Source: Corallococcus sp. (GTDB lineage Bacteria; Bacillota; Clostridia; Christensenellales; CAG-314). From it: a DNA stretch of 48,377 nt. The stretch spans positions 1-48,377 of the forward strand of contig JAMPAB010000007.1 in assembly GCA_023667435.1 (NCBI GenBank), written 5' to 3'. Below, one piece after another: positions 1 through 8,855 of this stretch. Below the pieces are notes generated by a model. That model saw only the letters and a list, made by a program, of their open reading frames with translations. It was not told the DNA's origin and did not search any database. A program made the position numbers and the translations under genes. The number at the start of each line of letters is the position of its first letter. Position 1 is the stretch's first letter.

Positions 1-450
1 TTCGTATCCGTTTTCAGCGGTAAATAACGTTGCAGCTTCGAGATTGAATTTAGCGCCTTCCGCTTTCTGCACTGCGGCAGGAGCATTTCCTTCGCCGTGT
101 TCGCCTGCGGCATACGTAACCGCATACGTGGTAGGTTCAACGTTGACCGTCTTCCATTGAGCGGTAAACGTAACTTCCGCAGAAGCTACCGTATACGTCG
201 CGCCGACTTCGTACGTTTGCGATCCGTCATTCCAACCGTCGAATTCGCAACCGGTCTGTGCAAACGTATTAGCAGGCAGCGTGACGACGTCGCCCACGTT
301 ACATTGAATTGAGGCGGGCGCGGTTCCTGTCGCTTCGCCCCCCCCTACGAACGTTACCGTTGCAGGTTGTTTACAAGCGGCGAGCGCGAACACCGACGCA
401 AGCACAACAACTGCAAGAACGAATAACGTTATCCGTTTTGCGTTTTTCAT
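1..450 (-). CDS. N-terminal part of a secreted lipoprotein with InlB-type B-repeats (cut by window edge)
   Basis: My own translation from ATG at 450 runs open to base 1 (150 residues). It begins MKNAKRITLFVLAVVVLASV and continues to a lipobox ending at Cys26 (FALAAC), so it should be a lipoprotein anchored outside the cytoplasmic membrane. Residues about 30-95 form one B-repeat-like unit (FDGWNDGSQTYEVG, ending in TFTAQW) and a second unit begins near residue 105 (YAVTYAAGEHGEG). A GGAGAGGAGA stretch sits just upstream of the ATG. It is the last visible gene of the surface-protein series on this strand, 84 bases after the 1378-aa gene. Codons 36-38 lie in a run of eight G, which is prone to slippage. 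The C-terminal part, and whether it carries LRRs, is outside the window. Confidence 0.85.
   Translation of the reverse strand, partial: MKNAKRITLFVLAVVVLASVFALAACKQPATVTFVGGGEATGTAPASIQCNVGDVVTLPANTFAQTGCEFDGWNDGSQTYEVGATYTVASAEVTFTAQWKTVNVEPTTYAVTYAAGEHGEGNAPAAVQKAEGAKFNLEAATLFTAENGYE
338..345 (-). repeat. G8 homopolymer inside the lipoprotein reading frame
   Basis: Eight C on the plus strand, read as eight G in the gene (codons 36-38, shortly after the lipobox Cys26). A one-base change in length would shift the frame just after the signal peptide. The frame is open at the length shown. Confidence 0.9.
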
Positions 451-503
451 AATTTTCTCCTCTCCTTGTTCGACTTTTTGCAAGTCTTAATAAATAATTA
501 TCC

Positions 504-528
504 GACAAGCCTGTCTATGAGGCTTGCC
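504..528 (-). terminator. Hairpin after the 1378-aa lipoprotein gene
   Basis: Arms CAAGCCT and AGGCTTG (506-512 and 520-526) with a 7-base loop lie 9-31 bases past the stop codon at 535. The downstream tract in the minus direction is AT-rich with broken T runs, so termination may be partial and the next gene (1-450) could be reached by read-through. Confidence 0.5.
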
Positions 529-534
529 GTAAAA

Positions 535-3500
535 TTAACCGATCGCCGTCAACGTAAACGTCATCGTTTCCTTGTTTAAAACAAGTTTGTACGTTCCGTT
601 GAACTCTATTTCTTCGCCGTCCGCTTCGATATCCACCACTACCGTGTACGAACCGTCCGCTTCCTCCGTATACTCTACCGCGTCTTCCAAAGGATCTCCT
701 GCGGTTTTAAACTGTATGCTAATAGACTTGACTGCTCCTTTTTCGACGGTTACCGTTGCCAAATCGCCCTGATCGTTGCGGTAATACTCTTTGTACGAAT
801 ATATGCCGCTCTCATAAGTAAACGTTTCTCCGTCGAGCGTTGCCGTAACGTAATACTGCGTCGACAGCCAGTACAGCGTCCAAGTGTAGACGTTTTCTTC
901 CTCTTTAACAAGAGACCAACTCCACGTTTGACAAACGACGGAATTTGTCATCAGAACGTTCTTTAATTCGCCGTTGGCATATACGCCGTCTCCGAAACGG
1001 ACCGTCAACGTAGAACCGTCTGCGGCGGTGTAAGTCTTATACGTAACTACTTTTTCTTTTACATACGTAAACGTTTCGTCGATAGTAAGCGTAAGGCGGT
1101 AAATATAACCGTCCATTGTAAACTGCATACGGTAATTTACAATTTCGACAGTAATCTCTTTGCCGTTGAACGTAGCCTTGTCGCTGCCAGTCGTTACAAC
1201 AAGCGTTTCGGAACCGCGTTCGTATTCTACCTGTTTGCCCGACGGCAAAAAGACGTATTCTTCGTCGTCGAAACTGAAACCTCTCAGTTCGTTATTAACC
1301 GTCAACGAAGCGCGCTGTTCGACGATACTCAACGTGTGGGTAATTGCCGAATAGTTGAGCCACGTTATGTAAAGATAACCGTCTTCGTTTTTGTACAGCC
1401 CCGTGTAACTTCCGCTGTCGAAATCCGCTCTGTCGTTTAACACAAGCGTTGCGCCTACGTTGGATTTGGAATAATACGTAACGGCAGCTTCCGATGCTTT
1501 GACGCGCAGCGCCGTTGCGTACGCAATCCAGTCCGCGTTGTCGGAAGCGAAACTCAATCCTACGTCGTAGGAGTTTACGTAAATACGCGGTTGAGTACGC
1601 ATAAACACGTAATTGCCCATTTTGGGAGCGGTCACAGCAGTTAACGTAAGAGCAAAATCAAACGGTTCGTAAGACGACTCGTCATCGTTTACCTCTACCG
1701 AACACATAGCGAACGCGTAGTCCCCTATCGATTCGATTTGCGAACCGATATTGACTTTTGCAAGACCGAAACAGCGGTTGAACGCCGAATCGCCTATAGA
1801 CTTTACGGCGTACAAATTAACTTCCGTAAGAGACGTACATTGATAAAACGCAGACGAACCGATAGATACCGTATTTTCGTTAAACGTTACGGAGGCAAGC
1901 TTAGAACAACCGTAAAACGCCCTGTCGCCTATAACCGTTACGTTGTTTAAGTTTACCGCAACGATATATTCGTAGGACGCGAATACTCCGCGCGCGATTT
2001 CCGTAACCTCGTCGGGGACGGCGATCGTTACGTTAGTCGGATTAGCGTCTTTATTGTTGTAGGAAACGAGTACGCCGTCTTTTATTTCGAACAAAGGTTT
2101 GTTGCTTTGAATTGCTCGGGTAGTGATATACCGAGTGTAATTGCGCCAGCTTTCCGCGTTAAGATACGCGTCCTCGCGCCCGTCGGGAACAAAGATTTTA
2201 GCGTTATCCTGTAACCAACGGAAGGGGTTTGGACCTACCGTCGAATCGGGGTCGTCGGAAAGCACGGGCGGTGTTTCCGCATTGATATAGATTGTAGTAA
2301 GCAAACTTTGATTAGTTGCGCTTGCGCTGTTCTGGAAAGCGTACAGACCTATCGTTTGTATCGTTGAGGGCAACGTCAGCGTAGTAATGTTTACGTCCTT
2401 GAATACGCCGTCCGCTATTTCTGTTACGCCTTCGGGAATTTCGATAATACTGCTTTCGCCCAAGTACTGCGTGACTACGCCGTCTATGACCACGAAGTCG
2501 CCCACCGTATTATCTACGAACAAACCGTTGACGGTATCCAACGTGACGTACATTTTTCCGCCCGCTTCGTCGCCGAAAGTTATTTCCACAACGTATCCGC
2601 CCGAATTGTCGTTTGTTATTACGTAGGAACCGATACGCGTTTTTTCCTCTTCGGAAGAATATGCCGCTCCGCCGTAACCGTCCAGATACAGCTCGGGATA
2701 GTACGCGCCTTCCGTTTGCGTGTAAACGCCGTATTCGCCGCGTTTAATCATAAAGATACCGTATTCGTCGTCGGCGGTAATATAAAACGCGGTAAATATA
2801 AGCGCGTTTTCGAAATCGCCGTCAACCACGAACAAATACTCGGGCTCGTCCTCGTCGTAATCGTCAGATGCGCAATAAATTGCTTCGACTTGGACAATTG
2901 CGCCGTCTTCGTCGACTTCGTACATTACGGCGTTGCCGTAACCGTCCAGATACAGCATAGTTTCCTGCGCTTCCCAGTTGTACACGAGGAAGTAGTCGCC
3001 GTACTCGTATCCGCAGAACATAAAGTATCCGTCCATTTGCGGAAAACCGTCGAAATCGTAGCCGACGATTTGGAAATAATCTTCTCCGATCTTTTCCGTC
3101 GTGGAGGGATCGTAACAGACCATTTTATAGTCGCCGACAGTCGTCGCTTCGTACTGTACGTAGTAGTTGATTATACGTTCCGAACCGTCGTTGGCGTACA
3201 TTGCCAACACGCCCGCGCCGTAACCGTCCAAAGCAAGCATCGCGTCTTCGTAAAATTCGTCAAACAGGTAATCGAACAAAAAGTACGTGCCTGCTTCCGT
3301 ATCGTTGCGGTATGTAAACGTGTTGTCGGAATTGATTCTGCCCGTATACGTATCATCGCCTACGGTAACGTCGAAGGAAACGGAACTTTCCGCAACCGTA
3401 ACGAAACCGTTATATCTTAAACCGCCCTTATTGAGAACGGCGGAACCCAAACCCGTAAAGTTGCGGCGTATTTCGACGGTATCTCCGCTGCCGTCGTCGG

Positions 3501-4671
3501 CAGTGTAAATATCCACTATTACGGGATAAAGGACGATATTCGACGTTACGGTTACCTTTGCGCCGAAATTATACTCTCTGCCGTTTCCCGTTTGAGACGT
3601 GCAGTAAGAAATTACCGTAGCGTTCTCGGGGTTGCGAACGAAGAAATAATCGCCGTGTTTGTATTCGGTAACGGCGTTGTCGTCGCGATAGGTAACGCTG
3701 TAAGTTGCAAGACGGTAATATACTTTTAATTCCAACCCGTCGGAAACGGTACCCGAAAGGACGGCGTTTTCGTTTTCTTCGTCCAAAATGTAATAATCTT
3801 CGGGCGCGCCGGTTTTATACGTAGCTTGCGAACCCAAAGTTCCCATACGCAAATACTTACCGTCAAGCGAGAAAGAACCGTCGGTTCCTTCAAGATAAAC
3901 GTATTCGTAAAACGAAGTTAACCACTGCGCGTAAAGAGTAACGTCCGACTCCAACGTGATATACGCTTCGTCGTCGTAGGACTGTCCGCTGCCGTCGGGA
4001 CGGGTATTCCAACCGTAAAATTCGTACGTATCTTCGGGAACGGCGAAAGTCGACGCGGTAAGCGCCTTCGTCTGTCCGTATTTGCCCGTAAGAGTCGCCA
4101 TACTGCCCGTTGCCGCGTCGAGATTTTTATCGAAAGTAACGGAAACGGTTTTGCGGTTGTAGTAGAACTTTAAAACGTTTCCCGTTGTCGCAAGAACCAA
4201 CGTCGTAACGTTTTCTCCGTTGTTTTCGTCGAAATCATAACCTGCGACAGATTTTTGCTGTTCGGTAACGGTTTCGCCTAACTCGCCGTAACCGTCGGAC
4301 GACAGACTGTCTGCGAGAGCGTAACCGCTTTCCGTTTCGAGATAATGCTCGACAGAGTAGGTTACCAACCACTTGGCCTTTACCGTAACGTCCTCAGTCG
4401 CTTTTGCGGAAGAAGCGACGGGATCGCCTGCAGCGGTAAACCAACCGCCGAACGTAAGTCCGTTTACAGAGGGAACGAGTTGTTGCAATTCGGCGTAATA
4501 CTCGGAGTCGGGTTTAAACGTAAGCGTAACGTTTTCAACTCCGTCCAGACCGAAGTCCACCGTCACTTTTACGTCGCCGTCCGTATGGACGCACGAAACG
4601 AGACCTATCACGGACAGGGTCAAACACAGGCACAATACCGTTAATAATATTTTGTTGAATTTGTTTTTCAT
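535..4671 (-). CDS. Giant surface lipoprotein, InlB B-repeats plus LDGYG units plus BspA-like LRR_5
   Basis: 1378 residues. The signal peptide ends in lipobox LVSC with Cys27, so it is an anchored lipoprotein. About residues 35-105 and 180-250 are B-repeat-like units (GWFTAAGDP, GWNTRPDGSG, each ending in an A/K/Q-W motif). The middle third carries acidic, tyrosine-rich segments in which the motif L-x-LDGYG-x-A recurs three times (ALDGYGAG, YLDGYGNA, YLDGYGGA). LRR_5 units follow (VTEIADGVF, IQTIGLYAF, VTVIGDRAF, VSIGSSAF, VKSIGDSAF, IESIGDYAF). The last 300 residues are beta-rich with no recognised fold. No LPXTG or terminal membrane segment is seen. No clear Shine-Dalgarno precedes the ATG, unlike its neighbours. 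BspA-like LRR proteins are often adhesins, but the ligand cannot be told from sequence. Confidence 0.88.
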   Translation of the reverse strand: MKNKFNKILLTVLCLCLTLSVIGLVSCVHTDGDVKVTVDFGLDGVENVTLTFKPDSEYYAELQQLVPSVNGLTFGGWFTAAGDPVASSAKATEDVTVKAKWLVTYSVEHYLETESGYALADSLSSDGYGELGETVTEQQKSVAGYDFDENNGENVTTLVLATTGNVLKFYYNRKTVSVTFDKNLDAATGSMATLTGKYGQTKALTASTFAVPEDTYEFYGWNTRPDGSGQSYDDEAYITLESDVTLYAQWLTSFYEYVYLEGTDGSFSLDGKYLRMGTLGSQATYKTGAPEDYYILDEENENAVLSGTVSDGLELKVYYRLATYSVTYRDDNAVTEYKHGDYFFVRNPENATVISYCTSQTGNGREYNFGAKVTVTSNIVLYPVIVDIYTADDGSGDTVEIRRNFTGLGSAVLNKGGLRYNGFVTVAESSVSFDVTVGDDTYTGRINSDNTFTYRNDTEAGTYFLFDYLFDEFYEDAMLALDGYGAGVLAMYANDGSERIINYYVQYEATTVGDYKMVCYDPSTTEKIGEDYFQIVGYDFDGFPQMDGYFMFCGYEYGDYFLVYNWEAQETMLYLDGYGNAVMYEVDEDGAIVQVEAIYCASDDYDEDEPEYLFVVDGDFENALIFTAFYITADDEYGIFMIKRGEYGVYTQTEGAYYPELYLDGYGGAAYSSEEEKTRIGSYVITNDNSGGYVVEITFGDEAGGKMYVTLDTVNGLFVDNTVGDFVVIDGVVTQYLGESSIIEIPEGVTEIADGVFKDVNITTLTLPSTIQTIGLYAFQNSASATNQSLLTTIYINAETPPVLSDDPDSTVGPNPFRWLQDNAKIFVPDGREDAYLNAESWRNYTRYITTRAIQSNKPLFEIKDGVLVSYNNKDANPTNVTIAVPDEVTEIARGVFASYEYIVAVNLNNVTVIGDRAFYGCSKLASVTFNENTVSIGSSAFYQCTSLTEVNLYAVKSIGDSAFNRCFGLAKVNIGSQIESIGDYAFAMCSVEVNDDESSYEPFDFALTLTAVTAPKMGNYVFMRTQPRIYVNSYDVGLSFASDNADWIAYATALRVKASEAAVTYYSKSNVGATLVLNDRADFDSGSYTGLYKNEDGYLYITWLNYSAITHTLSIVEQRASLTVNNELRGFSFDDEEYVFLPSGKQVEYERGSETLVVTTGSDKATFNGKEITVEIVNYRMQFTMDGYIYRLTLTIDETFTYVKEKVVTYKTYTAADGSTLTVRFGDGVYANGELKNVLMTNSVVCQTWSWSLVKEEENVYTWTLYWLSTQYYVTATLDGETFTYESGIYSYKEYYRNDQGDLATVTVEKGAVKSISIQFKTAGDPLEDAVEYTEEADGSYTVVVDIEADGEEIEFNGTYKLVLNKETMTFTLTAIG

Positions 4672-4708
4672 AATTTTTACGTTTTTTTCGTTTTTATTCG
4701 GATTGCGA

Positions 4709-4735
4709 AGCGCGCTCCGAAAATAAAAACGCGCT
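4709..4735. other. Hairpin between small opp-linked gene and the 1378-aa gene
   Basis: AGCGCG and CGCGCT arms (4709-4714, 4730-4735) around an A/T-rich 15-base loop. It could be a terminator for the opp transcript, but the T run lies in the loop rather than after the stem, so this is weak. No other gene is seen in 4672-4894. Confidence 0.3.
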
Positions 4736-4894
4736 TAAAAAAGTTTTGATTGCTTTTTGTGTGTTCGCGGCAAAGCCGTTCGTTTTCCGTCCGATTTTTT
4801 ATGTACGCGACGCCGACGCCGTCAAAGTCTTCGTATCGGCAGAGGAAAAGCGCAAAAACCGATTTCTTTCATATCCGACAAAGACTTACGAAAA

Positions 4895-5170
4895 TCACTT
4901 TAACCACAACGCTATAAGCAGCATTGCTAACGTCAATCCCAACACGATACACAGAACGGATATAATAGTTGCCCTGTACGCGCCCATAATCATGGCGAAT
5001 TTTTCTTTAAAGGTAGGCTTATCCTTTTTGTCGACTTTTTTTCTGTCGGTACGGTTGGGATTGTACCACGGCATACCGTCAACGTTCATATCGACGATAG
5101 TTCTGCCGTCGTCGTAGACAGAAGGTTTCTTTTTTTTCTTTTCTTTGTCTGATTTGTTTTTATCGGACAT
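4895..5170 (-). CDS. Small single-pass membrane protein, unknown function
   Basis: 91 residues. The N-terminal half is highly charged, with a K-rich stretch encoded by a run of eight A (plus-strand T 5130-5137). A central segment reads DDGRTIVDMNVDGMPWYNP, and one hydrophobic helix covers residues about 68-90 (ATIISVLCIVLGLTLAMLL), ending in Lys. A perfect AAGGAGG lies 6-7 bases before the ATG. It starts 52 bases after the oppF stop on the same strand, so it is probably the last gene of the opp operon. The orientation predicted from charge is a cytoplasmic N-terminus with the helix at the C-terminus. I do not recognise a named family; a role in the transporter is only suggested by position. 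Confidence 0.8.
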   Translation of the reverse strand: MSDKNKSDKEKKKKKPSVYDDGRTIVDMNVDGMPWYNPNRTDRKKVDKKDKPTFKEKFAMIMGAYRATIISVLCIVLGLTLAMLLIALWLK

Positions 5171-5222
5171 TCAAAACCTCCTTTTGCCGTTTCGGAAGCT
5201 GCGCCGACTTCGAGGAGCTCTT

Positions 5223-6299
5223 TTATTGCTGCTCGGGACGTTGCTCTTCCGTAACTGCCGCCGCCTGCGTTGACGTAACGCTGTCGTCGTATAAGTGGCA
5301 CGCGACCAAATGACCGTTGCCCAAATTGCGCAATTCGGGAGCTGTCTCGCTGCAAACTCCCATACAATGCTTGCAACGGGTATGGAATTTGCACCCTTTG
5401 GGCGGATTTATGGGGCTGGGAATATCCCCTTCCAAGATGATACGCTTGCTCTTGTAATGAGGATCGGGAACGGGTACTGCGGAGAGCAGCGCCTGCGTGT
5501 ACGGATGCAGCGGATTGCCGAACAACTCGGATTTCGCCGCCATTTCCACCATACTTCCCAAATACATAACGCCCACGTCCGTAGAAATATGTTCGACTAT
5601 GGACAGGTCGTGCGAAATGAACATATAGGTCAAATCCTCGTTTTGCTGCAACGATTTGAACAGATTGACTATCTGCGCCTGAATGGATACGTCCAGCGCC
5701 GATACTGGTTCGTCGCATACGATAAACGTAGGTTTAAGCGCCAATGCGCGGGCAATACATATCCTTTGGCGCTGTCCGCCGGAAAATTCGTGAGGATATC
5801 TTTCGTAATAGTAATCGGGCAGACCGCACTTACGCATAACTTCCAGTACGTAATCTTTAAGCTGTTCCTTAGGTACGAGTTTATGCACCATTACCGCTTC
5901 GCCGATTATATCTCCTACGGGAGCGCGGGGAGGCAAGCTCGAATACGGGTCCTGAAAGACAATTTGCATTTTCGTGCGTAATTTGCGCAGTTCCTTATGC
6001 GGCATTGCCGTAATATCCAAACCGTCGAATACTACCTGACCTGAGGTTGCCTTGTGCAACTGCAAAACGGTTCGTCCGAGCGTCGTCTTTCCGCAGCCCG
6101 ATTCTCCTACTACGCCCAGCGTACTGCCGCGCGGAATTACGAACGAAACGTCGTCTACCGCTTTGAGAAAGGACGTCGGTTTGCCGAAAAACGATTTGCC
6201 TGCAACGAAATATTTTTTGAGATTTTTTACTTCGAGAATGTTTTCGGGATTGTAATCTGCAACGTGAAAATCCTTTACGGGTTTTTCTTTGTTTTTCAT
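5223..6299 (-). CDS. oppF: Oligopeptide ABC transporter ATP-binding protein OppF
   Basis: 358 residues, the second ATPase of a peptide importer, which hydrolyses ATP at the cytoplasmic face of OppBC. Walker A GESGCGKT is at 65-72, Q-loop FQDP at 115-118, signature SGGQRQR at 173-179, Walker B FIVCDEP at 192-198, D-loop SALD at 200-203 and switch His230. The C-terminal oligopeptide-transporter tail (PSPINPPKGCKFHTRC) contains Cys303, Cys309, Cys312 and Cys316 in a Cx5Cx2Cx3C pattern. That arrangement has been associated with an iron-sulfur cluster in some dipeptide transporter ATPases. The start codon overlaps the oppD stop as ATGA, a sign of translational coupling. OppF against DppF cannot be separated from sequence alone. 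Confidence 0.93.
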   Translation of the reverse strand: MKNKEKPVKDFHVADYNPENILEVKNLKKYFVAGKSFFGKPTSFLKAVDDVSFVIPRGSTLGVVGESGCGKTTLGRTVLQLHKATSGQVVFDGLDITAMPHKELRKLRTKMQIVFQDPYSSLPPRAPVGDIIGEAVMVHKLVPKEQLKDYVLEVMRKCGLPDYYYERYPHEFSGGQRQRICIARALALKPTFIVCDEPVSALDVSIQAQIVNLFKSLQQNEDLTYMFISHDLSIVEHISTDVGVMYLGSMVEMAAKSELFGNPLHPYTQALLSAVPVPDPHYKSKRIILEGDIPSPINPPKGCKFHTRCKHCMGVCSETAPELRNLGNGHLVACHLYDDSVTSTQAAAVTEEQRPEQQ

Positions 6300-7747
6300 T
6301 TTTTACCTCCCGTTTTCTTCTTTACCGTCGTTTTCTTGCCTTCTTCGGGTTGAGACGCCCGAACGCAATTATAGCAAGCGACGAAGTGAGTATCGGATAT
6401 TTTGACAAGAGGAGGATAAACGCCGTTGCATTGCTCCGTGCAATGATCGCAGCGATCCTTGAAATAGCAGTATTCGGGCATATTTATGGGGTTGGGTACC
6501 TGTCCCGGAATACTGTACAACCACTCCACTTGTTGCTTTACAACGGGTTTGCTCTTTTGCAATCCTACCGTATACGGATGCATAGGTCTGTCGAAAATGT
6601 CCTCTACGGTTCCTTTTTCGATAATTCTGCCTGCGTACATAACTACGACGTAATCCGCCATTCCCGCAATTACGCCCAAATCGTGCGTTATAAGCATTAT
6701 ACTTCCGTTAATTTGCTCTTTTATGCTTTTAAGAAGATCGAGGATTTGCGCCTGAATCGTTACGTCCAACGCCGTAGTAGGTTCGTCGGCGATAATCAAA
6801 CGCGGATTGCATGCCAGCGCCATAGCAATCATTACTCTTTGCCGCATACCGCCCGACAGCTCGTGAGGGTATTTTTTGTATACTTCGTCGGCGGCGGCTA
6901 TGCCTACCAGATTGAGCATTTCGATACTGCGCGCTTTTGCGCTTTCCTTAGTAGCTCCCGGAGTATGCAGCAATACTACTTCGTCAATCTGATTGCCTAT
7001 CGTAAATATAGGATTAAGACTTGTCATCGGTTCCTGGAAAATCATAGAGATTTCCTTGCCGCGTATTTTGCGCATTTCGCTTGTAGGCATTTTAGCAATG
7101 TCGTAAGTTTTGGGGACGCGTTGAAATACGGGGAAACCGTGTTCGTCGATAGCTTGTACCTTTTCAAGAACGGGCTGTCCGTCCTTACCTAAAACGACGT
7201 TGCCATTTTTGTCCGTTTTTGGACGCGTAAGAATTTGCGCGTTGCCGTCGGCGTCAAGCGCCGCGTTGCCCTGTTCGTCCTTAACGTACTCGTAGACGGG
7301 CAGCGGTTTGCCGTCTGCTCCGTAAACGAAGTCCGACGACTGAAAACGGATGGAACCTTCCACGATTTGTCCCTGCGGAGCCTGTACCAGCTGCATCAAA
7401 GACAAACTCGTAACGCTCTTTCCGCAACCCGATTCGCCTACCACTCCTACTACCGAGCCTTGCGGAATCTCGAACGAAACGCCGTCCACCGATTTAACTA
7501 CGCCTGCGTCGGTGAAGAAATACGTGTGCAGATTATCGAACTCTACGATATTGTTTTTGTCCTTCATTTCGCAAACGTATTCGTCTTCGGATGCGGAGCG
7601 TTTTTTTCGCTTTTCAAGTTGCTTCGTTATACGGTTGTTCGTTTTGGAAATATGACGGGCCTCTTTTGCGGAGATATAGTGGGATTCCTTTCCCGTAACG
7701 CCGCTGTATTCCTCCCGTATTTGTTCCAATATGCTTTTTTCTTCCAT
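6296..7747 (-). CDS. oppD: Oligopeptide ABC transporter ATP-binding protein OppD with extra insertion
   Basis: 483 residues from the ATG at 7747, preceded by AGGTG. A TTG 12 bases further upstream is less likely because it lacks such a site. The first ATPase of the importer: Walker A GESGCGKS 104-111, Q-loop FQEP 237-240, signature LSGG 297-300, Walker B LIIADEP 317-323, His355. It is longer than usual OppD (about 330-360) for two reasons. A basic, soluble extension covers residues 1-65. An insertion of about 75 residues lies between Walker A and the Q-loop (about 140-218), made of short turn-like units (DADGNAQI, DKNGNVVLGKDGQPVL, DEHGFPVF). The tail has Cys427, 433, 436 and 440, the same Cx5Cx2Cx3C spacing as OppF. 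It begins 8 bases after the oppC stop. Confidence 0.92.
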   Translation of the reverse strand: MEEKSILEQIREEYSGVTGKESHYISAKEARHISKTNNRITKQLEKRKKRSASEDEYVCEMKDKNNIVEFDNLHTYFFTDAGVVKSVDGVSFEIPQGSVVGVVGESGCGKSVTSLSLMQLVQAPQGQIVEGSIRFQSSDFVYGADGKPLPVYEYVKDEQGNAALDADGNAQILTRPKTDKNGNVVLGKDGQPVLEKVQAIDEHGFPVFQRVPKTYDIAKMPTSEMRKIRGKEISMIFQEPMTSLNPIFTIGNQIDEVVLLHTPGATKESAKARSIEMLNLVGIAAADEVYKKYPHELSGGMRQRVMIAMALACNPRLIIADEPTTALDVTIQAQILDLLKSIKEQINGSIMLITHDLGVIAGMADYVVVMYAGRIIEKGTVEDIFDRPMHPYTVGLQKSKPVVKQQVEWLYSIPGQVPNPINMPEYCYFKDRCDHCTEQCNGVYPPLVKISDTHFVACYNCVRASQPEEGKKTTVKKKTGGKK

Positions 7748-7755
7748 ATAACACC

Positions 7756-8853
7756 TCAACGTTTCATTTTGGGATCGAGAGCGTCTCTCAAACCGTCGCC
7801 GATAAAGTTAAACGCAAGCACCGCCAAAATAATGCAGATACCCGACGGAACCCACACGTACGAGTAGTATTTCAAAACGTTGGGATCGGTAGCGCCGTTT
7901 ACCATAAGACCCCAAGACGCCACTTCGAGAGGGAAACCCAATCCGAGATATCCTAATGTTGCCTCGTACAAAATCATACTGCCCAAACCCAATGTCATTA
8001 CCACGATGAGTTGGGGTATAACGTTCGGGATAAGATGCTTGAAAATTTTACGCGGCGCGGATAATCCCAAAGCGTCTGCGGCGACCATATATTCCTGTTC
8101 GCGCAGGAACAGAATCTGTCCTCTTACCAAACGCGCGATTCCCGTCCAGTTGAGCAGCGTCAGTATTCCCATAAGATAATAGATACGCGAAGCCTGAGGA
8201 ATTGCCAAGCTTTCCAAAATCGCAGACAAAATAAGCATTATGGGCAAACTTGGTATACAGTTGATTACGTCGACGATACGCATAATAATCTGATCCGCCC
8301 ATTTGCCTACGTAACCTGCAATGGCGCCCAAAATTATTCCCAGCGCTACGTACAGTAAGACGGTAAAGAAACTGAGCGTAATGGATTTTTGTCCGCCGTA
8401 CATCAAACGGGTAAAAATGTCTCTGCCGTTTTTGTCGGTGCCTAATACGTGCAGTCTGCTGCCGTGCGCTTCGTCGCTGTAAGTAAGCGGAGCGGCAAGT
8501 TTGTTGACGTCGGAAGTAAACGTAGTTATTTCGTAGACGGTGTATTCTTCGCCCGAAGCGTCCTTGACCTTGATTACTTTATAGTCGTGCGTTACAATCT
8601 GACTGTAATCTATTTCCGCTTCGCCCCAAACGGCAAATAACGGACCTATAAACACGAACAGCAGCAAAACGATCAGCATCGCAAGTCCCACTATCGACAG
8701 ACGCGAACGGAAAAATCTGCGCATAACCATACGCCAAGGGGAAATAACCCTGACGTTATCCGCAAGACTTACTTTTTCCGCAATTTGTTCGGTCTGCTCC
8801 GACAAAGCGGCGTTTATCTCGTTGTTTTCCAAATTTTCGTTTGTCTTTTTCAT
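7756..8853 (-). CDS. oppC: Oligopeptide ABC transporter permease OppC
   Basis: 365 residues. A soluble N-terminus (about 1-45) is followed by the first membrane helix (SIVGLAMLIVLLLFVFIGPLF). Then comes a predicted external segment of about 75 residues, longer than in typical OppC (DYSQIVTHDYKVIKVKD and onwards), which ends at the conserved HVLGTDKNGRDIFTRLMYG. The other helices and the EAA loop (YMVAADALGLSAPRKIFKHL) that docks onto the ATPases follow. The C-terminus is the family-typical GDGLRDALDPKMKR. The gap to oppB is 2 bases and the Shine-Dalgarno is weak, so expression likely depends on coupling to oppB. Membrane-spanning half of the peptide channel. Confidence 0.93.
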   Translation of the reverse strand: MKKTNENLENNEINAALSEQTEQIAEKVSLADNVRVISPWRMVMRRFFRSRLSIVGLAMLIVLLLFVFIGPLFAVWGEAEIDYSQIVTHDYKVIKVKDASGEEYTVYEITTFTSDVNKLAAPLTYSDEAHGSRLHVLGTDKNGRDIFTRLMYGGQKSITLSFFTVLLYVALGIILGAIAGYVGKWADQIIMRIVDVINCIPSLPIMLILSAILESLAIPQASRIYYLMGILTLLNWTGIARLVRGQILFLREQEYMVAADALGLSAPRKIFKHLIPNVIPQLIVVMTLGLGSMILYEATLGYLGLGFPLEVASWGLMVNGATDPNVLKYYSYVWVPSGICIILAVLAFNFIGDGLRDALDPKMKR

Positions 8854-8855
8854 AG

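Noticed and set aside
5086..5718. 210-residue minus-strand frame overlapping oppF and the small membrane protein gene
   Set aside because: It lies in a different frame over two well-supported genes and has no domain or ribosome site.
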